A stretch of 64,000 bases of DNA from Pediococcus ethanolidurans (GTDB lineage Bacteria; Bacillota; Bacilli; Lactobacillales; Lactobacillaceae), in assembly GCF_001437405.1 (NCBI RefSeq), contig NZ_JQBY01000010.1, positions 23,636 to 87,635 of the forward strand, given 5' to 3'. Shown here in pieces: positions 63,255 through 64,000 of this stretch; within the stretch, counting starts at the first letter, position 1, and each line of letters starts with the position of its first letter. The notes beneath the pieces are model-generated. The model ran no database searches, was not told the DNA's origin, and was given only the letters and a program-made list of their open reading frames with translations. Position numbers and translations under genes: made by a program.

Positions 63255-64000
63255 TTAGTCCTTTTCATGTTGCTTACGTTTTAAACCAAATAAACTTGTC
63301 CATAAGGTCAACAAGGCTACTCCAATTAACGACAAAATTGATGTCGTTTGTTCATTTGTTTGTGGTAGCATTTTTGCTGTTATTTTTGCTGTTTTATCGA
63401 CTTTAGCTTGTGTATCAACCGATTGTTTACTACTCCTAACTTCAGTCATCTCTGAACCCGACATTACACTTTGAACAACTGGTTCTTTTTTTGGTCCCTG
63501 CGTTTGTAGTGAGTCTGGTGTGTCTGGTGCAGCCGGTTTACTTGGCTTTACTGGCTTTACTGGCTCCACCGGTTTCACAGGAATCAAAGTATAAGTCACA
63601 AGCACCACTTGATTAACAGGCATTGTCAAACTAGCAACTGGAATTTCTTCTGCCACTATTTCATAATCAACTGAGTAACCAGTGATTTTTGGAGATTTCA
63701 CTGCAGCATAAGCTCCCATTGGTGTGTAACTGGTTTCGCCGGTTCCTTCATTAGTAACGCTATTATAAGTCAATGTCTCAATTTTTGAACTCGGAGTTTT
63801 ATTCCCAGCTCCCGTATAATTGATTGTTCTAGTAACTGTAAGCTGTCCATAACTAAATATCGGCGTATACGTTACTGTAACGATGCTACTGGTTGGAGCT
63901 GTTGTCGTAGCAGTTGGAATAAATTCTGGAACGATTTTTTTATCTACCGTATAACCACTCATTTTTGGCGAATTAACTGCCGCATAAACCCCAATTGGTG
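63255..64000 (-). CDS. LPXTG-anchored surface protein with MucBP-like repeats, 5' end outside window
   Basis: About 248 C-terminal residues. At least two related repeats are visible (GYTVDKKIVPEFIPTA..VTVTYTP and GYSVDYEIVAEEIPVA..VLVTYTL), of the MucBP/mucus-binding kind, then a Pro/Lys stalk built from PVKPVEPVKPVKPSKP and a linker. The sorting signal is LPQTNE followed by a hydrophobic helix and the tail KRKQHEKD, so sortase links it to peptidoglycan. LPQTxE is the variant used in Lactiplantibacillus. The reading frame continues past 64000. Confidence 0.92.
   Translation of the reverse strand, partial: PIGVYAAVNSPKMSGYTVDKKIVPEFIPTATTTAPTSSIVTVTYTPIFSYGQLTVTRTINYTGAGNKTPSSKIETLTYNSVTNEGTGETSYTPMGAYAAVKSPKITGYSVDYEIVAEEIPVASLTMPVNQVVLVTYTLIPVKPVEPVKPVKPSKPAAPDTPDSLQTQGPKKEPVVQSVMSGSEMTEVRSSKQSVDTQAKVDKTAKITAKMLPQTNEQTTSILSLIGVALLTLWTSLFGLKRKQHEKD

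Noticed and set aside
1..64000. CRISPR array or insertion sequence
   Set aside because: No regularly spaced identical repeats, no transposase-like ORF and no terminal inverted repeats with target duplications were seen.

Overview
The window reads as a chromosomal segment of a low-GC Gram-positive bacterium, most probably a member of the Lactobacillaceae. Supporting points seen in the sequence are strong AGGAGG-type ribosome binding sites, many GTG/TTG starts that only make sense with those sites, the Firmicutes order thiN-rpe-rsgA-prkC-stp-rsmB-fmt-priA-coaBC-rpoZ-gmk, ribosomal protein L27 with a cleavable N-terminal extension next to its protease Prp, a GlnR-controlled glnRA pair, a DUF3042 mini-protein and an LPQTNE cell-wall sorting signal. 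The genus cannot be fixed from sequence reading alone. Almost everything is on the minus strand.

Layout from left to right. 1-13.7 kb: the end of fakA, an Asp23 protein, rpmB (plus strand), then the long minus-strand housekeeping cluster for thiamine, ribosome assembly, Ser/Thr phosphorylation, translation initiation, replication restart and CoA synthesis. 13.8-14.2 kb: a small plus-strand gene under two LexA-type boxes. 14.2-17.7 kb: an OpuC-type compatible-solute ABC transporter. 17.8-26.9 kb: recN-argR-tlyA-ispA-xseB-xseA-folD, nusB-asp23-efp, and rplU-prp-rpmA behind an L21 leader. 27.1-28.3 kb: a TetR regulator and a GNAT acetyltransferase.

28.5-30.4 kb is the only clear accessory scar: an orphan small gene, a truncated ORF and a frameshifted tyrosine integrase lying against the 3' end of tRNA-Arg(UCU). 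30.5-33.8 kb holds a lipoprotein, a 42-residue membrane peptide and a three-gene operon made of a MazG-like dimeric dUTPase and two proteins I do not recognise. 34.0-47.5 kb: glnA-glnR with a GlnR box, a methionine gamma-lyase-like gene, miaA, a GDPD phosphodiesterase, DUF3042, a rhodanese-like protein lacking its catalytic Cys, glucokinase, YqgQ, a rhomboid protease, 5-FCL, rpmG, a class B PBP and a YfhO-type membrane protein. 47.5-62.6 kb: greA, udk, mltG, pheST behind a Phe T-box, HxlR, an HD hydrolase, a TrmH methyltransferase, acyP, yidC, a two-component system, gnd and sstT. The last 1.4 kb holds a candidate small RNA in a non-coding stretch and the 3' end of a MucBP-type LPXTG surface protein that runs off the window.

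Most of the window is conserved core genome. The parts that merit follow-up are the LexA-boxed small gene, the dUTPase operon with two unknown partners, the integrase scar at tRNA-Arg, the candidate sRNA with a C-rich loop, and the GlnR box placed inside a hairpin.
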